Of a DNA stretch of 64,000 bases, positions 26,785 to 35,469 are shown piece after piece. This stretch comes from Modestobacter sp. VKM Ac-2982 (GTDB lineage: Bacteria; Actinomycetota; Actinomycetes; Mycobacteriales; Geodermatophilaceae), in the NCBI RefSeq assembly GCF_026967935.1, contig NZ_JAPVBL010000002.1:62001-126000 (forward strand), in the 5' to 3' direction. Below the pieces are notes generated by a model. It saw only the letters and a list, made by a program, of their open reading frames with translations, had not been told where the DNA came from and did no database searches. The translations under genes were made by a program, and so were the position numbers. How positions within the stretch are numbered: the stretch's first letter is position 1; every line of letters starts with the position of its first letter.

Positions 26785-28899
26785 ATGTCGGCACGGACCC
26801 GAACGGTGAGCGAGCCCCACGCGTCCCCCGAGGTCGTCGCCGCCGTCTTCCACGGGGTGACCGTCAGCGATGCCGCGGCGGTGCTCGTGGTGGAGCAGGT
26901 GGGCGCGGTGCTGCGGGTGGGCTGGAGCAACGAGCGGGTCGCGACCCTGCTCGGCTACGGGCCCGAGGACCTGCGCGCGGTGGCCGTCGAACAGCTGCTG
27001 CCCTCGCTCGGTGGTGGGGAGCTGAAGCTGCTGCTCCGCCGCGAGCGGACGGTGCACATGACGCTGCCGGTCCGGTGCGCCAGTGGTGCGCTGCTGGACT
27101 GCGTGGTCTCCGCCGTCCCGGTGCCGCCACCGGCCGGGCGGCGCTGGACGCTCCGGGTGACCTCCACGGCCAACGAGACCGAGCGGGCGCTGCGGGCGAC
27201 CGCCGACGCCTCCGAACGCCGCTTCGCCACCCTCACGGAGCGCTCGCCGGTGCCCACGCTGCTGTCCGAGCAGGGCATGCGGCTGGCGCACGTCAACGAC
27301 GCGTTCTGCGCGCTGGTCGGCATGCAGGCCGAGCAGCTGCTGGGCACCGGCTGGCTGGACGCCGTGCACCCCGACGACCTCGAGACGGTGATCGGCCAGG
27401 CCGTCGCCGTCCTCGAGGGTGGCGACCAGACGGCGCAGGCGCGGCTGGTCCGCCAGGACGGCAGCGAGCGCAGCACCGTGATCCGCTTCGCGCACGTCTT
27501 CACCCCGGGCGTGGGCACGGGGTTCATCGGCACGATCGAGGACATCACCGACCGGCTGGCCTTCGAGGCGCGGTTGGCGCACCAGGCCAACCACGACCCG
27601 CTGACCGGGCTGCCCAACCGCACCCGGCTGGCCGAGCACGTGGCCGCGCGCTTCCGGCCCGGCGCGGGCGGCCTGGCGTGCATCTTCCTGGACCTGGACA
27701 ACTTCAAGGTGGTCAACGACTCCCTCGGGCACACCGCCGGCGACGCCCTGCTGGTCGAGGTGGCCGGCCGGCTGCGCGCGACGGTGCGACCGGGTGACCT
27801 GGTGGCCCGGTTCGGTGGCGACGAGTTCGTCGTCGTCTGCCAGCAGGTGTCCGAGGACGACGCGGTGGCCCTCGCCGAGCGGATCGGGGAGGCGCTGCAC
27901 CGGCCGCTCACCCTCGCCGGGGTCGAGCTGCACCCCCGGGCCAGCGTCGGCGTCACGGTGCAGACCGCCGAGCACACCGCTGCGGAGGAGTTGATCCGCG
28001 ACTGCGACATCGCCATGTACCAGGCGAAGGCAGCCGGCAAGGGCCGGATCACCGTGCTCGACTCCGAGGCCCGGGCCCAGGCCCGGGACAAGCTGCGGCT
28101 GGTCGCCGACCTGCGCGAGGCGATCGACCACCGGGAGATCACGCTGATGTACCAGCCGATCTTCAGCACCACCGAGCGGACCGCCGTGACGGTGGAGTCG
28201 CTGGCCCGGTGGCAGCACCCCGAGCGCGGCGCGATACCGCCCAGCACGTTCGTCGCGCTCGCCGAGGAGAGCGGGCTGGTGTCGGCGCTCGGCCTGCTGG
28301 TGCTCGACGAGACGTGCCGGCAGCTGGCCGAGTGGGACGGCCGGCTGGGGTCGGCGGCGCCCCAGCGGGCCAACGTCAACGTCTCGGCCCTCCAGCTGGA
28401 CGCCAACCTGCACGGCCACGTGCGGTCGGCGCTGCTGCGGCACGGCCTGCAGCCGTCCCGGCTGTCCATCGAGATCACCGAGTCCGCCCTGATGACCGAC
28501 CCGGCCGCGGCCCGCGCCGTGCTCCTGCAGCTGCGCGAGCTCGGGGTGCGGATCTCCATCGACGACTTCGGCACCGGCTACTCCTCGCTGGCCTACCTGC
28601 GGCACCTGCCCGTCGACTGCCTCAAGGTCGACCGGTCCTTCGTGGCCGAGCTGGCCGACGGGCACCCCGAGATCACCACCGCGGTCATCGCGCTGGCCCG
28701 CAGCCTCGGTCTGGACACCGTGGCCGAGGGCGTGGAGACCGAGCAGCAGGCCGACGAGCTGGCCCGGCTGGGCGCCACCTACCTGCAGGGCTTCAGTCTC
28801 GCCGCGCCGCTGTCCGGCGACGACGCCGCCACCTGGTTCGCCGACGCGCAGACCGCCGCCACCGGACCCGCCCGACACCCCGACCTGGAGCTGACGTGA
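26785..28899 (+). CDS. PAS-containing GGDEF-EAL bifunctional cyclic di-GMP enzyme
   Basis: 704 aa, ATG with GGAGGAGGGG just upstream; the longer open frame is a shadow of the acyl-CoA dehydrogenase genes. Residues 15-135 and 140-258 are two PAS-like sensor domains (second: FATLTERSPVPTLLSEQGMR). GGDEF follows: FLDLDNFKVVNDSLGH, intact GGDEF at 344-348 and the inhibitory I-site RPGD at 335-338. The EAL domain has ESL (471-473) for EAL, plus NVNVSALQL, EITESALM, DDFGTGYSSL, LKVDRSFV and VAEGVET, keeping the catalytic Glu. It is soluble. It is translationally coupled to the HDOD gene (GTGA), so c-di-GMP turnover and an HDOD output are probably linked. Confidence 0.92.
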   Translation: MSARTRTVSEPHASPEVVAAVFHGVTVSDAAAVLVVEQVGAVLRVGWSNERVATLLGYGPEDLRAVAVEQLLPSLGGGELKLLLRRERTVHMTLPVRCASGALLDCVVSAVPVPPPAGRRWTLRVTSTANETERALRATADASERRFATLTERSPVPTLLSEQGMRLAHVNDAFCALVGMQAEQLLGTGWLDAVHPDDLETVIGQAVAVLEGGDQTAQARLVRQDGSERSTVIRFAHVFTPGVGTGFIGTIEDITDRLAFEARLAHQANHDPLTGLPNRTRLAEHVAARFRPGAGGLACIFLDLDNFKVVNDSLGHTAGDALLVEVAGRLRATVRPGDLVARFGGDEFVVVCQQVSEDDAVALAERIGEALHRPLTLAGVELHPRASVGVTVQTAEHTAAEELIRDCDIAMYQAKAAGKGRITVLDSEARAQARDKLRLVADLREAIDHREITLMYQPIFSTTERTAVTVESLARWQHPERGAIPPSTFVALAEESGLVSALGLLVLDETCRQLAEWDGRLGSAAPQRANVNVSALQLDANLHGHVRSALLRHGLQPSRLSIEITESALMTDPAAARAVLLQLRELGVRISIDDFGTGYSSLAYLRHLPVDCLKVDRSFVAELADGHPEITTAVIALARSLGLDTVAEGVETEQQADELARLGATYLQGFSLAAPLSGDDAATWFADAQTAATGPARHPDLELT

Positions 28900-29726
28900 C
28901 CCCGTCCGCGGCACCGTCCCTGACCGTCGCCCCGGTCTTCGACCTGGAGCGGGTGCTGGGCAGCATCGACAGCATGGCCGCCCAGCGGCCGGTCGCCGCC
29001 CAGGTCGTCGCCGAGACGAACTCCGACCGGTCGAGCGCCAAGGAGCTGTCCCGGTTGCTCGGCGCCGACGTCGCGCTGGCCGGCCGGGTGATGAAGCTCG
29101 CCAACTCCGCCTTCTACGGGATGCGGGGGCGGGTGACCTCGTTGCAGTTCGCGGTCACCGTCGTCGGGTTCGGCACGGTGCGCACGATGGCGACGGTCGC
29201 CCTGACCGACCTGGACGACGAGTCGCGGCTGCCCGAGGACTTCTGGGAGGTCAGCACCACCCTGGCGCTGGCCGCGTCCACCCTCGCGCCGCGGTTCGCC
29301 GAGCGCCCGCAGGACGCGCTCTGCCTCGGGCTGCTGGCCCAGATGGGCGTCGCGCTGCTGCACCACAACGACGCGGAGGGCTACGCCGAGCTGTGGACCA
29401 CTCACCGGTCGGCGGTCTCCCGGCGGACGGCGGAGGTGCAGCGGTACGGCATCTCGGCGTTGCGGCTGACCTCGGTGGCGCTGGAGCAGTGGGGCTTCCC
29501 GGCGGGGATGCTCCTGCCGCTCCAGCAGGTGGACGACGAGACCTCCTTCCAGGGTGCCCTGCTCCGCTCCGCCCTCGAGGTCACCGGCCGGCTCACCGAC
29601 GGCGCGCACGAGGAGACCCCGATCGAGCGGGTCAGCTGCGGCCAGCTGCGAGAGCGCGACGTCGCCCCGCTGCTCGCCCAGGTCCGCACCGACGCCGAGG
29701 AGCTGCGCGCCGCCCTGCTCGGCTGA
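28896..29726 (+). CDS. HDOD-domain signalling protein
   Basis: 276 aa, GTG start overlapping the GGDEF-EAL stop by 4 nt. The HDOD domain spans about residues 20-220: SSAKELSRLLGADVALAGRVMKLANSAFYGMRGRVTSLQFAVTVVG (first helices), then LGLLAQMGVALLHHNDAEGY. No HD catalytic pair is clear, as is normal for HDOD. It probably transduces or receives signals with the c-di-GMP enzyme encoded just before it. Confidence 0.88.
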   Translation: MTPSAAPSLTVAPVFDLERVLGSIDSMAAQRPVAAQVVAETNSDRSSAKELSRLLGADVALAGRVMKLANSAFYGMRGRVTSLQFAVTVVGFGTVRTMATVALTDLDDESRLPEDFWEVSTTLALAASTLAPRFAERPQDALCLGLLAQMGVALLHHNDAEGYAELWTTHRSAVSRRTAEVQRYGISALRLTSVALEQWGFPAGMLLPLQQVDDETSFQGALLRSALEVTGRLTDGAHEETPIERVSCGQLRERDVAPLLAQVRTDAEELRAALLG

Positions 29727-29750
29727 GCAGGGCAGCGCGCAGCTCGCCGC

Positions 29751-31469
29751 TCAGGTGGCGGGCTCGGGGTTGTCCGGCTGCGGGTCCACGCCCACCGTGG
29801 GCAGGTAGCCCGGCGCCTCGCGCGCCGCGGCCTGGTCCTCGAAGTCCGCGGCGATGTCCAGCACCCGGGCGTCGTCCCAGCGGGTCCCGAAGAACGAGAC
29901 GCCCACCGGCAGCGAGTCCCGCGGGCCGGCGAAGCCGGCCGGGACGGTGACGTTCGGGTAGCCGGCCACCGCGGCCGGGCCGGAGGTGCTGTAGACGAAC
30001 GCGTCGGCCCTGCCGTCCAGGTACTCGTACTCGGTCAGCCACGCGGGGGTGTTGGTCAGCCCGACGATCGCGGCCAGGTCGTCCTCCGGGCCGGCGCCCT
30101 GGGCGAGCACCTCGTCGATCGAGGCGCGGGCCAGCGTCCGGATCCGGTCCCGGGTCTCCCGGATCGCCGGGTCCTCGGCCGGCACCGTGGCCGCCTGGGC
30201 CTGCTCGAGCAGCTCCTGGCCGAAGTAGGCCAGCTCCACCGGGTCCTGCTCGTTGAACTCGATGATGCCGGCGAGGTCGGCCGGGTGGTCACCGGGCGTG
30301 GCGGCCAGGTAGGCGTTCAGGTCCCGCTTGAACTCCGCCAGCAGGGCCGGCAGCTCACCGGCACCGATCTCCTCCTGGTAGGCCAGCTGCACCGGGACGG
30401 CGGTCGCGCCGGCGGCCTCGATCTGCTTCACCGCCGCGGCGAACACCTCCTCGGTCCGGTCGTCGACGGCCGCCGACTGTTCGGGGGTGAGCGTCCAGAC
30501 GCCGATCCGGGCGCCCTCCAGCGCGTCGAGGTCCAGGTCGGCGAAGTCGGTGTCCAGGTCGGCGGGGATCTCGGCGGTGGCGGCGTCGGCGTCGTCGGAG
30601 CCGGCCAGCACCTCCAGCACCAGCGCCGCGTCGACGGCGTGCCGGGCCATCGGGCCGGCGGTGTCCTGCTCGGCGGAGATCGGGACGATGCCGGTCCGGC
30701 TGACGAGGCCGAGGGTCGGCTTGACGCCGATCACGCCGTTGGCCCCGGCCGGGCAGACGATCGAGCCGTCGGTCTCGGTGCCGATCGCCACCTGGGACAG
30801 CGAGGCGGCGACGCCGACCGCGGAGCCCGAGGAGGAGCCGCACGGGTTGCGGTCGAGCACGTAGGGGTTGGCGGTCTGGCCGCCGACGCCGCTCCAGCCG
30901 CTGGAGGAGGCGCTGCCGCGCAGGTTGGCCCACTCGGAGAGGTTGGCCTTGCCCAGCACGATCGCGCCGGCGTCCCGGAGCCGCCGGGTGATCTCGGCGT
31001 CGTCCGGGCGGCTGTCCAGCATCGCCCGGGAGCCCGCCGTGGTCGGCAGCTGCTCGGTGTCCACGTTGTCCTTCAGCAGCACCGGGATGCCCTCGAGCGG
31101 CCGGCGGTCCTGGCCCCGCTGCCGTGTGCGGTCGCTGGCTGCCGCGTCGCGCAGGGCGTCGGGGTTGATGCTGAGCACGGCGCCGAGGTCGTCGTTGACG
31201 GCGGCGATCCGTGCCAGGTAGGCCCCGGTGAGCTGGACGGCGGTCAGTTCGCCGGCGTCCATCCGCTCCTGCAGCTCGGGGATGGTCGACGCGTCGAGGT
31301 CCAGGCCGCGGATCGGCAGGGTCCCGGAGCCGGCCGCGTCGGCGACGCCGGGGCCGGCCTGGCCCGTGTCGGCCGGCGCGGCGACGGCGCTGGCCGGGAC
31401 CAGCAGGGCGGCGGCGAACGCGGCGGTCACCGCGGCCCTCCGACGCAGGGGAAGGGCGGGAACGCGCAT
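29751..31469 (-). CDS. Secreted amidase-signature (AS) family amidase
   Basis: 572 aa. An N-terminal secretion signal of about 31 residues (RRRAAVTAAFAAALLVPASAVAA) is followed by an AS-family hydrolase domain. The catalytic Ser-cisSer-Lys triad is visible: Lys in EGIPVLLKDNVDTEQL, the Gly/Ser-rich cluster NPCGSSSGSAVG, and the nucleophilic Ser in GTETDGSIVCPAG. Secreted enzymes of this group cleave peptides, lipids or amides outside the cell; the specific amide is not predictable. GGAGGACCC precedes the ATG. It is convergent with the HDOD gene. Confidence 0.92.
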   Translation of the reverse strand: MRVPALPLRRRAAVTAAFAAALLVPASAVAAPADTGQAGPGVADAAGSGTLPIRGLDLDASTIPELQERMDAGELTAVQLTGAYLARIAAVNDDLGAVLSINPDALRDAAASDRTRQRGQDRRPLEGIPVLLKDNVDTEQLPTTAGSRAMLDSRPDDAEITRRLRDAGAIVLGKANLSEWANLRGSASSSGWSGVGGQTANPYVLDRNPCGSSSGSAVGVAASLSQVAIGTETDGSIVCPAGANGVIGVKPTLGLVSRTGIVPISAEQDTAGPMARHAVDAALVLEVLAGSDDADAATAEIPADLDTDFADLDLDALEGARIGVWTLTPEQSAAVDDRTEEVFAAAVKQIEAAGATAVPVQLAYQEEIGAGELPALLAEFKRDLNAYLAATPGDHPADLAGIIEFNEQDPVELAYFGQELLEQAQAATVPAEDPAIRETRDRIRTLARASIDEVLAQGAGPEDDLAAIVGLTNTPAWLTEYEYLDGRADAFVYSTSGPAAVAGYPNVTVPAGFAGPRDSLPVGVSFFGTRWDDARVLDIAADFEDQAAAREAPGYLPTVGVDPQPDNPEPAT

Positions 31470-31606
31470 GGGTCCTCCGAGGCAGCCGGGGCTGGGGTAG
31501 CTGCACGCTAAGCCGACCGCCCGGAGTGCGCTCGGTCAACCCGGAGGGCCGACGTCACAGGCCCGCCGGGTCACCCCGACCGGCCGTGGGAGGGCATGGT
31601 GGAGGG

Positions 31607-32458
31607 GTGTTCGACAGCGACTTCGGTCCGGACCTGATGGCCCTGCTCAGCCGGGAGGTGCTCCGCGAGCGCGTCGGTGCGCTGATCGCGGAGGCCTGCG
31701 CCTGGTCGGTCGGCCTCTCCGACCACGACCACCACCTGCGGGTCCGCGGCCGCGTGACGGCCACCGGGCTGACCCTCGGCGCCCGGGCGGTGACCGGCCA
31801 GCCGCTCAGCGGTGAGGAGGACGGCCGCCTCGAGCTGGGCGACGCCCGCCCCGGGAGCTTCCAGGACGCGCTGAACGCGGTCACCGCCGACGGCACCCTC
31901 TACGCCGAGCACTTCGACCGGGAGGTCGTCGAGCCGTTCGTGCTCGCCACCTGCGTCGCTGCGGCCGAGCGCGCCCGGACGACCCGTTCCGCCGACTGGG
32001 CCGAGCTCCTCGACGAGCTCGGCGAGGACGACGGCGACCTGGTCGAGGTCGTCCGGGTGGGGGAGTGGGAGGCGCCGCTGCGGATCGAGGCCGAGCACCT
32101 GGTGCTGGCGGCGCTGGGCACGGTGCCGCTGGTCGAGGTGGAGGCGGAGGGGCTGCCGCTGTCGCTGGTCCGCGCCGCGGAGGCGGTCACCCGGGCGGCG
32201 GCGCCGGCCGCCGTCCCGGAGGTCGGGCCGGCGGCGGACGAGCTGGCGGGCGCCCTGTTCCTGGCCGAGGCGGCGATCAGCTCCGCCGGGCTGCCGGTCC
32301 CCGTGCCGGTGTCCACCGCCGACCGGTTGCTGGACGTGCTGCTGGCCGAGGGGCTGCTGCCCGAGGAGGTGCCGGCGCTGCTGCCGCACCTGCCGGTGGA
32401 GCCGGGCACGGCGGCCGAGGTCCGGGCGACGATCGCCGCCCTGGGGCGGGGGGCCTGA
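31607..32458 (+). CDS. Hypothetical acidic protein
   Basis: 283 aa from a GTG (VFDSDFGPDLMALLSREVLRERV); in-frame alternatives are GTG 31586 and ATG 31637. Glu/Asp/Ala-rich, soluble, no membrane segment. The blocks VGLSDHDHHLRVRGRVTATGLT and GRLELGDARPGSFQDALNAVTADGTLYAEHFDREVVEPF give no family match I know. It is convergent with the DUF3616 gene, the stops being 2 nt apart. Coding is supported by strong codon bias. Confidence 0.65.
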   Translation: MFDSDFGPDLMALLSREVLRERVGALIAEACAWSVGLSDHDHHLRVRGRVTATGLTLGARAVTGQPLSGEEDGRLELGDARPGSFQDALNAVTADGTLYAEHFDREVVEPFVLATCVAAAERARTTRSADWAELLDELGEDDGDLVEVVRVGEWEAPLRIEAEHLVLAALGTVPLVEVEAEGLPLSLVRAAEAVTRAAAPAAVPEVGPAADELAGALFLAEAAISSAGLPVPVPVSTADRLLDVLLAEGLLPEEVPALLPHLPVEPGTAAEVRATIAALGRGA

Positions 32459-32459
32459 G

Positions 32460-33548
32460 TCAGCCGGCGGTGGGCGGGGGCAGCCGGACGACGTCGGCGG
32501 TGACCCCGTGCTCGTGCAGCCGACCGGGCGCCGGGCTGTCGTAGACGACCAGCAGCTGCGGGCCGGCCGGGTCGTCGTCCAGCAGGCCGATGCCCTCCGC
32601 GTGGTCGACGCCGACGCCGAACGGCAGGTCGACCTCGCAGCTGAGCAGCTCGTCGCGCACCACCTGCGGGGTGTCCGCGGTCAGGGCGCCGTGCCAGCGG
32701 AACACGTGCACCGGCCCGTCCAGGTCCATCGTCGGGCCGGCGAGCACGAGCAGGTCGGCGCCGTGCGGGCACAGGTCCCGCACCCCGAGCCCGGCGAGGT
32801 CCAGCACGTGCTTGCGGTAGCGGCGGCCGTCGGCGAACGGCTCGAGCAGCAGCCGGCCGGGATCGTCCGGGTCGACCGTGGGGCGGAGCTCGAGCACCAT
32901 CGCCCAGCCGCGCAGCACCGGGCCGCGCAGGCCCAGGTACACCCGCTCCCTGGCCACCGCGATGCCCTCGACGTCCAGGCCGTTGTCCTTGCCCGGGATC
33001 GCCAGGAACGGGGCCAGGTGCTCGTCGTCGGCGAGCAGGTCGCGCAGGTCCGGGCCGTGCGCCCCGAACACGGCGGCCCGCTGCGTCCGGCCGGCGACGG
33101 TCGTCTCCCGCACCGGCGTGGGCAGGCCGTCGACGTCGATGACCGGGATCCGCACGAGCACCTGCCGGTTGGCCTGCCCGGTCACCCGGGCCAGCCGGCG
33201 CAGCGCCTTCTCCCCGTCGTGGCGTGGCTTGATCCGCTTGCGCCGCAGGCTGTGCGACCCGACAGCCCAGAGGAAGTCCCCGGCCCGGGCGATCCCCTCG
33301 ATGTCGGCCTCCTCGTCGGCGTCCTCGCCCGGGAGCTCGACGAGGTCGGCGAGCCGGCAGCTGGTCTGGTCGGCGTAGTGCCGCGGCTCCCGGGGGTCGT
33401 CGGCGACGAGCCGCTCGATCGTCGCGGTCTCGTCCCCGGCGACCCAGAGCACCGGGCCGTCGCTGCGGACGGCGGAGAGGTTCGTGTGGGTGCCCGACTC
33501 CCGGGCCCCGGCGGTGAAGGACAGCCGGACGGTGCGCTCGATGCTCAC
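32460..33548 (-). CDS. DUF3616-family protein (beta-propeller-like)
   Basis: 362 aa with a GTG start (VSIERTVRLSF). The pattern of VLWVAGDETATIERL, ADIEGIARAGDFLWAVGSHSLRRKR, GLDVEGIAVARERVYLGLRGPVLRGWAMVLEL and FRWHGALTADTPQVV is that of DUF3616, a repetitive propeller-type protein with EGI motifs. The function is unknown; related folds act as lactonases or sugar-phosphate sensors. It is cytoplasmic, with no signal peptide. It is divergent from the small gene at 33654. Confidence 0.82.
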   Translation of the reverse strand: MSIERTVRLSFTAGARESGTHTNLSAVRSDGPVLWVAGDETATIERLVADDPREPRHYADQTSCRLADLVELPGEDADEEADIEGIARAGDFLWAVGSHSLRRKRIKPRHDGEKALRRLARVTGQANRQVLVRIPVIDVDGLPTPVRETTVAGRTQRAAVFGAHGPDLRDLLADDEHLAPFLAIPGKDNGLDVEGIAVARERVYLGLRGPVLRGWAMVLELRPTVDPDDPGRLLLEPFADGRRYRKHVLDLAGLGVRDLCPHGADLLVLAGPTMDLDGPVHVFRWHGALTADTPQVVRDELLSCEVDLPFGVGVDHAEGIGLLDDDPAGPQLLVVYDSPAPGRLHEHGVTADVVRLPPPTAG

Positions 33549-33653
33549 GCCCGCCACCTTGGCACGCCGGCGACGGCGTGCACGGGGGACTTCTCCCGGC
33601 CGCCGTCCGGGGTGACCATGGGAGGGCACGCATCCTCCTGGAAGGACAGTGCC

Positions 33654-33878
33654 ATGAGCACCTCCGCCGACCGCCCTCGCCGGCCGCACCCCGACCCGCT
33701 GACCATGACCCCCGCCGAGAAGGTGATCGCCGAGTGGGAGGCCCGCCACGACGTCGCGGCCCGGGGCTCCCGGCCGACCTTCGGGACGGTGCAGCACTAT
33801 CTGGCCGAGACCCGGTCCCGGGAGCGCTGCGACGAGGCGGCCCGGCCACGCGCCGCCGAGCGGGACAAGCGGCGCTGA
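33654..33878 (+). CDS. Small highly charged hypothetical protein
   Basis: 74 aa, ATG with AAGGA upstream. The sequence contains TPAEKVIAEWEARHDVAARGSRPTFGTVQHYLAETRSRERCDEA and ends in DKRR. Small, basic and probably partly disordered; no family recognised. It is separated from the zinc-ribbon gene by 43 nt on the same strand and may be co-transcribed with it. Confidence 0.55.
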   Translation: MSTSADRPRRPHPDPLTMTPAEKVIAEWEARHDVAARGSRPTFGTVQHYLAETRSRERCDEAARPRAAERDKRR

Positions 33879-33921
33879 GCCGGTCGGGGAACTCCGGGAC
33901 GGCCGGCCCCGTTGGCGGGCC

Positions 33922-34302
33922 ATGGACCTGGTCTGCCCGAAGTGTCAGGGGACGATGCGCACGTACGAGCGCAACGGCGTCCACGTCGACCAGTGCACCG
34001 ACTGCCGGGGCATCTTCCTCGACCGCGGCGAGCTGGAGCGCCTGGTCGACGCGGAGAACGCCTGGCACGACGGCCCGGCCCCGGCCGCCCCGCCCGCGGC
34101 CCGGCCCTCGGCCCAGCAGCCGTTCTCGCACGCGCCGGCGCAGCACCCGCAGTCATCCCCGTCGAGCTCCCAGCCGGCCTCGCTGGGCGCCGTGGTCAGC
34201 GAGGTGCTGGGCCAGGTGCGGGCCAGCAGCTCCGGCTCGGCGCACGGTGCGTACGGCAAGCCGCGCAAGAAGAAGTCGCTGATCAGCGAGCTCTTCGGCT
34301 GA
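33922..34302 (+). CDS. TFIIB-type zinc-ribbon (zf-TFIIB) protein with a disordered tail
   Basis: 126 aa. An N-terminal zinc ribbon with CPKC (5-8) and CTDC (26-29), then RGIFLDRGELERLVDAEN, is the zf-TFIIB signature. Residues 50-100 are Pro/Ala/Ser/Gln-rich and disordered. The C-terminus is a short basic plus hydrophobic end, KPRKKKSLISELFG, typical of this family in actinobacteria. The function is unknown, possibly nucleic-acid or protein binding. Confidence 0.9.
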   Translation: MDLVCPKCQGTMRTYERNGVHVDQCTDCRGIFLDRGELERLVDAENAWHDGPAPAAPPAARPSAQQPFSHAPAQHPQSSPSSSQPASLGAVVSEVLGQVRASSSGSAHGAYGKPRKKKSLISELFG

Positions 34303-34329
34303 CAGGGGCGCGCGCCCACTGATCGGCGT

Positions 34330-34386
34330 CGAGATCGGGCTGGTGGCGGTCTTGCCGTGCGGGAGGCAGCCACCAGCCCGATCTCG
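34330..34386. repeat. Long inverted repeat, possible terminator of the zinc-ribbon gene
   Basis: An 18-bp perfect stem (CGAGATCGGGCTGGTGGC with its complement) around a 21-nt loop, beginning 28 nt after the zinc-ribbon stop. It shares the core CGGGCTGG...CCAGCCCGAT.TCG with the inverted repeat at 22233, suggesting a common dispersed element used as a terminator. Confidence 0.7.
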
Positions 34387-34414
34387 GCGGGCGGGCGGGC
34401 CGTACGGTCGCGGG

Positions 34415-35077
34415 GTGGCTGACGACGACCTCACCCCGTTCACCCCTGCCGGGGCCGAGCGGCTGCGTGCCGCCGCGGCCGAGCTGGCTGCGGCGGTGAC
34501 CGCGCACGCCGAGGCGGTGGCGGCGGTGACCGGGGACGCCGGCATGCCCGAGGTCTTCGCTGCCAGCGACCGGCTGCTCCCTGCGGTGCTGGCCTACGCC
34601 GACGCGCAGTTCGACCTCACCGGCAACGACTTCCCGTTCGGCGTCCTGCACGGCTACGCCGAGGACGACGAGCAGGACGACGAGCCGCAGGTCGGTGACG
34701 CCGCGGTCGGCGACGTGGCGGACGGCGGGGGGACCGCCTCCGGGACGACCGACGTCTCGGTCCTGCAGCGGCACGACCTGCGGGTCACCGACGAGGCCGC
34801 GGTGCTGGCCGCCGGCCGCCGGGCGTACCTGCGTTCGCGGCCCGACGGCGACGCCGCCGCGGCGGCCGCCGACGTGACGGACCTGGGCCGGGCGCTGTCC
34901 CAGCTGGCCGACGCCGACGGCTGGGACGCCGTGGGGGAGACGCCGGGGCTGCGGGCGACGGGCCGGTCGGTGCTGGTCATCGGTCGGGAGCTCGACCCTG
35001 GCGCCGACCCGGACGACGACACCGAGGACGACGGCGGCGAGCTGCTGTGGTCGCAGCAGGACGTGTTCCCCGGCTGA
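34415..35077 (+). CDS. Hypothetical acidic protein
   Basis: 220 aa, GTG start (VADDDLTPFTPAGAERL). Ala- and acid-rich, soluble; the middle carries HGYAEDDEQDDEPQVGD and the end DDDTEDDGGELLWSQQDVFPG. No motif of known function. It is 23 nt upstream of the next small gene on the same strand, so the two may form an operon. Confidence 0.68.
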   Translation: MADDDLTPFTPAGAERLRAAAAELAAAVTAHAEAVAAVTGDAGMPEVFAASDRLLPAVLAYADAQFDLTGNDFPFGVLHGYAEDDEQDDEPQVGDAAVGDVADGGGTASGTTDVSVLQRHDLRVTDEAAVLAAGRRAYLRSRPDGDAAAAAADVTDLGRALSQLADADGWDAVGETPGLRATGRSVLVIGRELDPGADPDDDTEDDGGELLWSQQDVFPG

Positions 35078-35100
35078 CCCGCGTGGGGTAGGGGAGCGGC

Positions 35101-35451
35101 ATGCCTGACTACGACGTGAACGAGGCCGGGGTCGCCCACGCCCGGGAGCTGATCGACGCCGGGGAGTACGACGACCAGACCGAGTGGTCCGACGCCGCGC
35201 CGTCGACCGACGAGGAGAACGAGGAGCGGGACGACGAGGGCCAGGAGGGCTACGCGCAGTGGCACCTGGCGGTCGACCCGGACAAGGGCGAGGGCACCAA
35301 GGGCCGCTACCGGTTCCCCTACGGCGACTTCGCCAAGGTCAACCGGGCGGCGCTGATCCACGCCAAGCAGCGGGCCAGCCAGAACGACCACCCGGAGATC
35401 GAGAAGGCCGCCGACGACCTGCTGCAGCGCCTGGACGCCAAGCGTTCGTGA
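35101..35451 (+). CDS. Small acidic hypothetical protein with a phage-protease-like C-terminal motif
   Basis: 116 aa. The acidic N-terminal half (ELIDAGEYDDQTEWSDAAPS) is followed by QWHLAVDPDKGEGTKGRYRFPYGDFAKVNRAALIHAKQRASQNDHPEIEKAADDLLQRL. The pattern HLAxDPDxxEGTKxxYxFPYGDFxxVxRxxL with a following Arg-rich helix is also found in phage prohead-protease or portal-associated proteins; here it stands alone with no other phage genes, so the relation is only suggestive. Function unknown. Confidence 0.7.
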   Translation: MPDYDVNEAGVAHARELIDAGEYDDQTEWSDAAPSTDEENEERDDEGQEGYAQWHLAVDPDKGEGTKGRYRFPYGDFAKVNRAALIHAKQRASQNDHPEIEKAADDLLQRLDAKRS

Positions 35452-35469
35452 CCCCGCGCGGTCGAGGCG

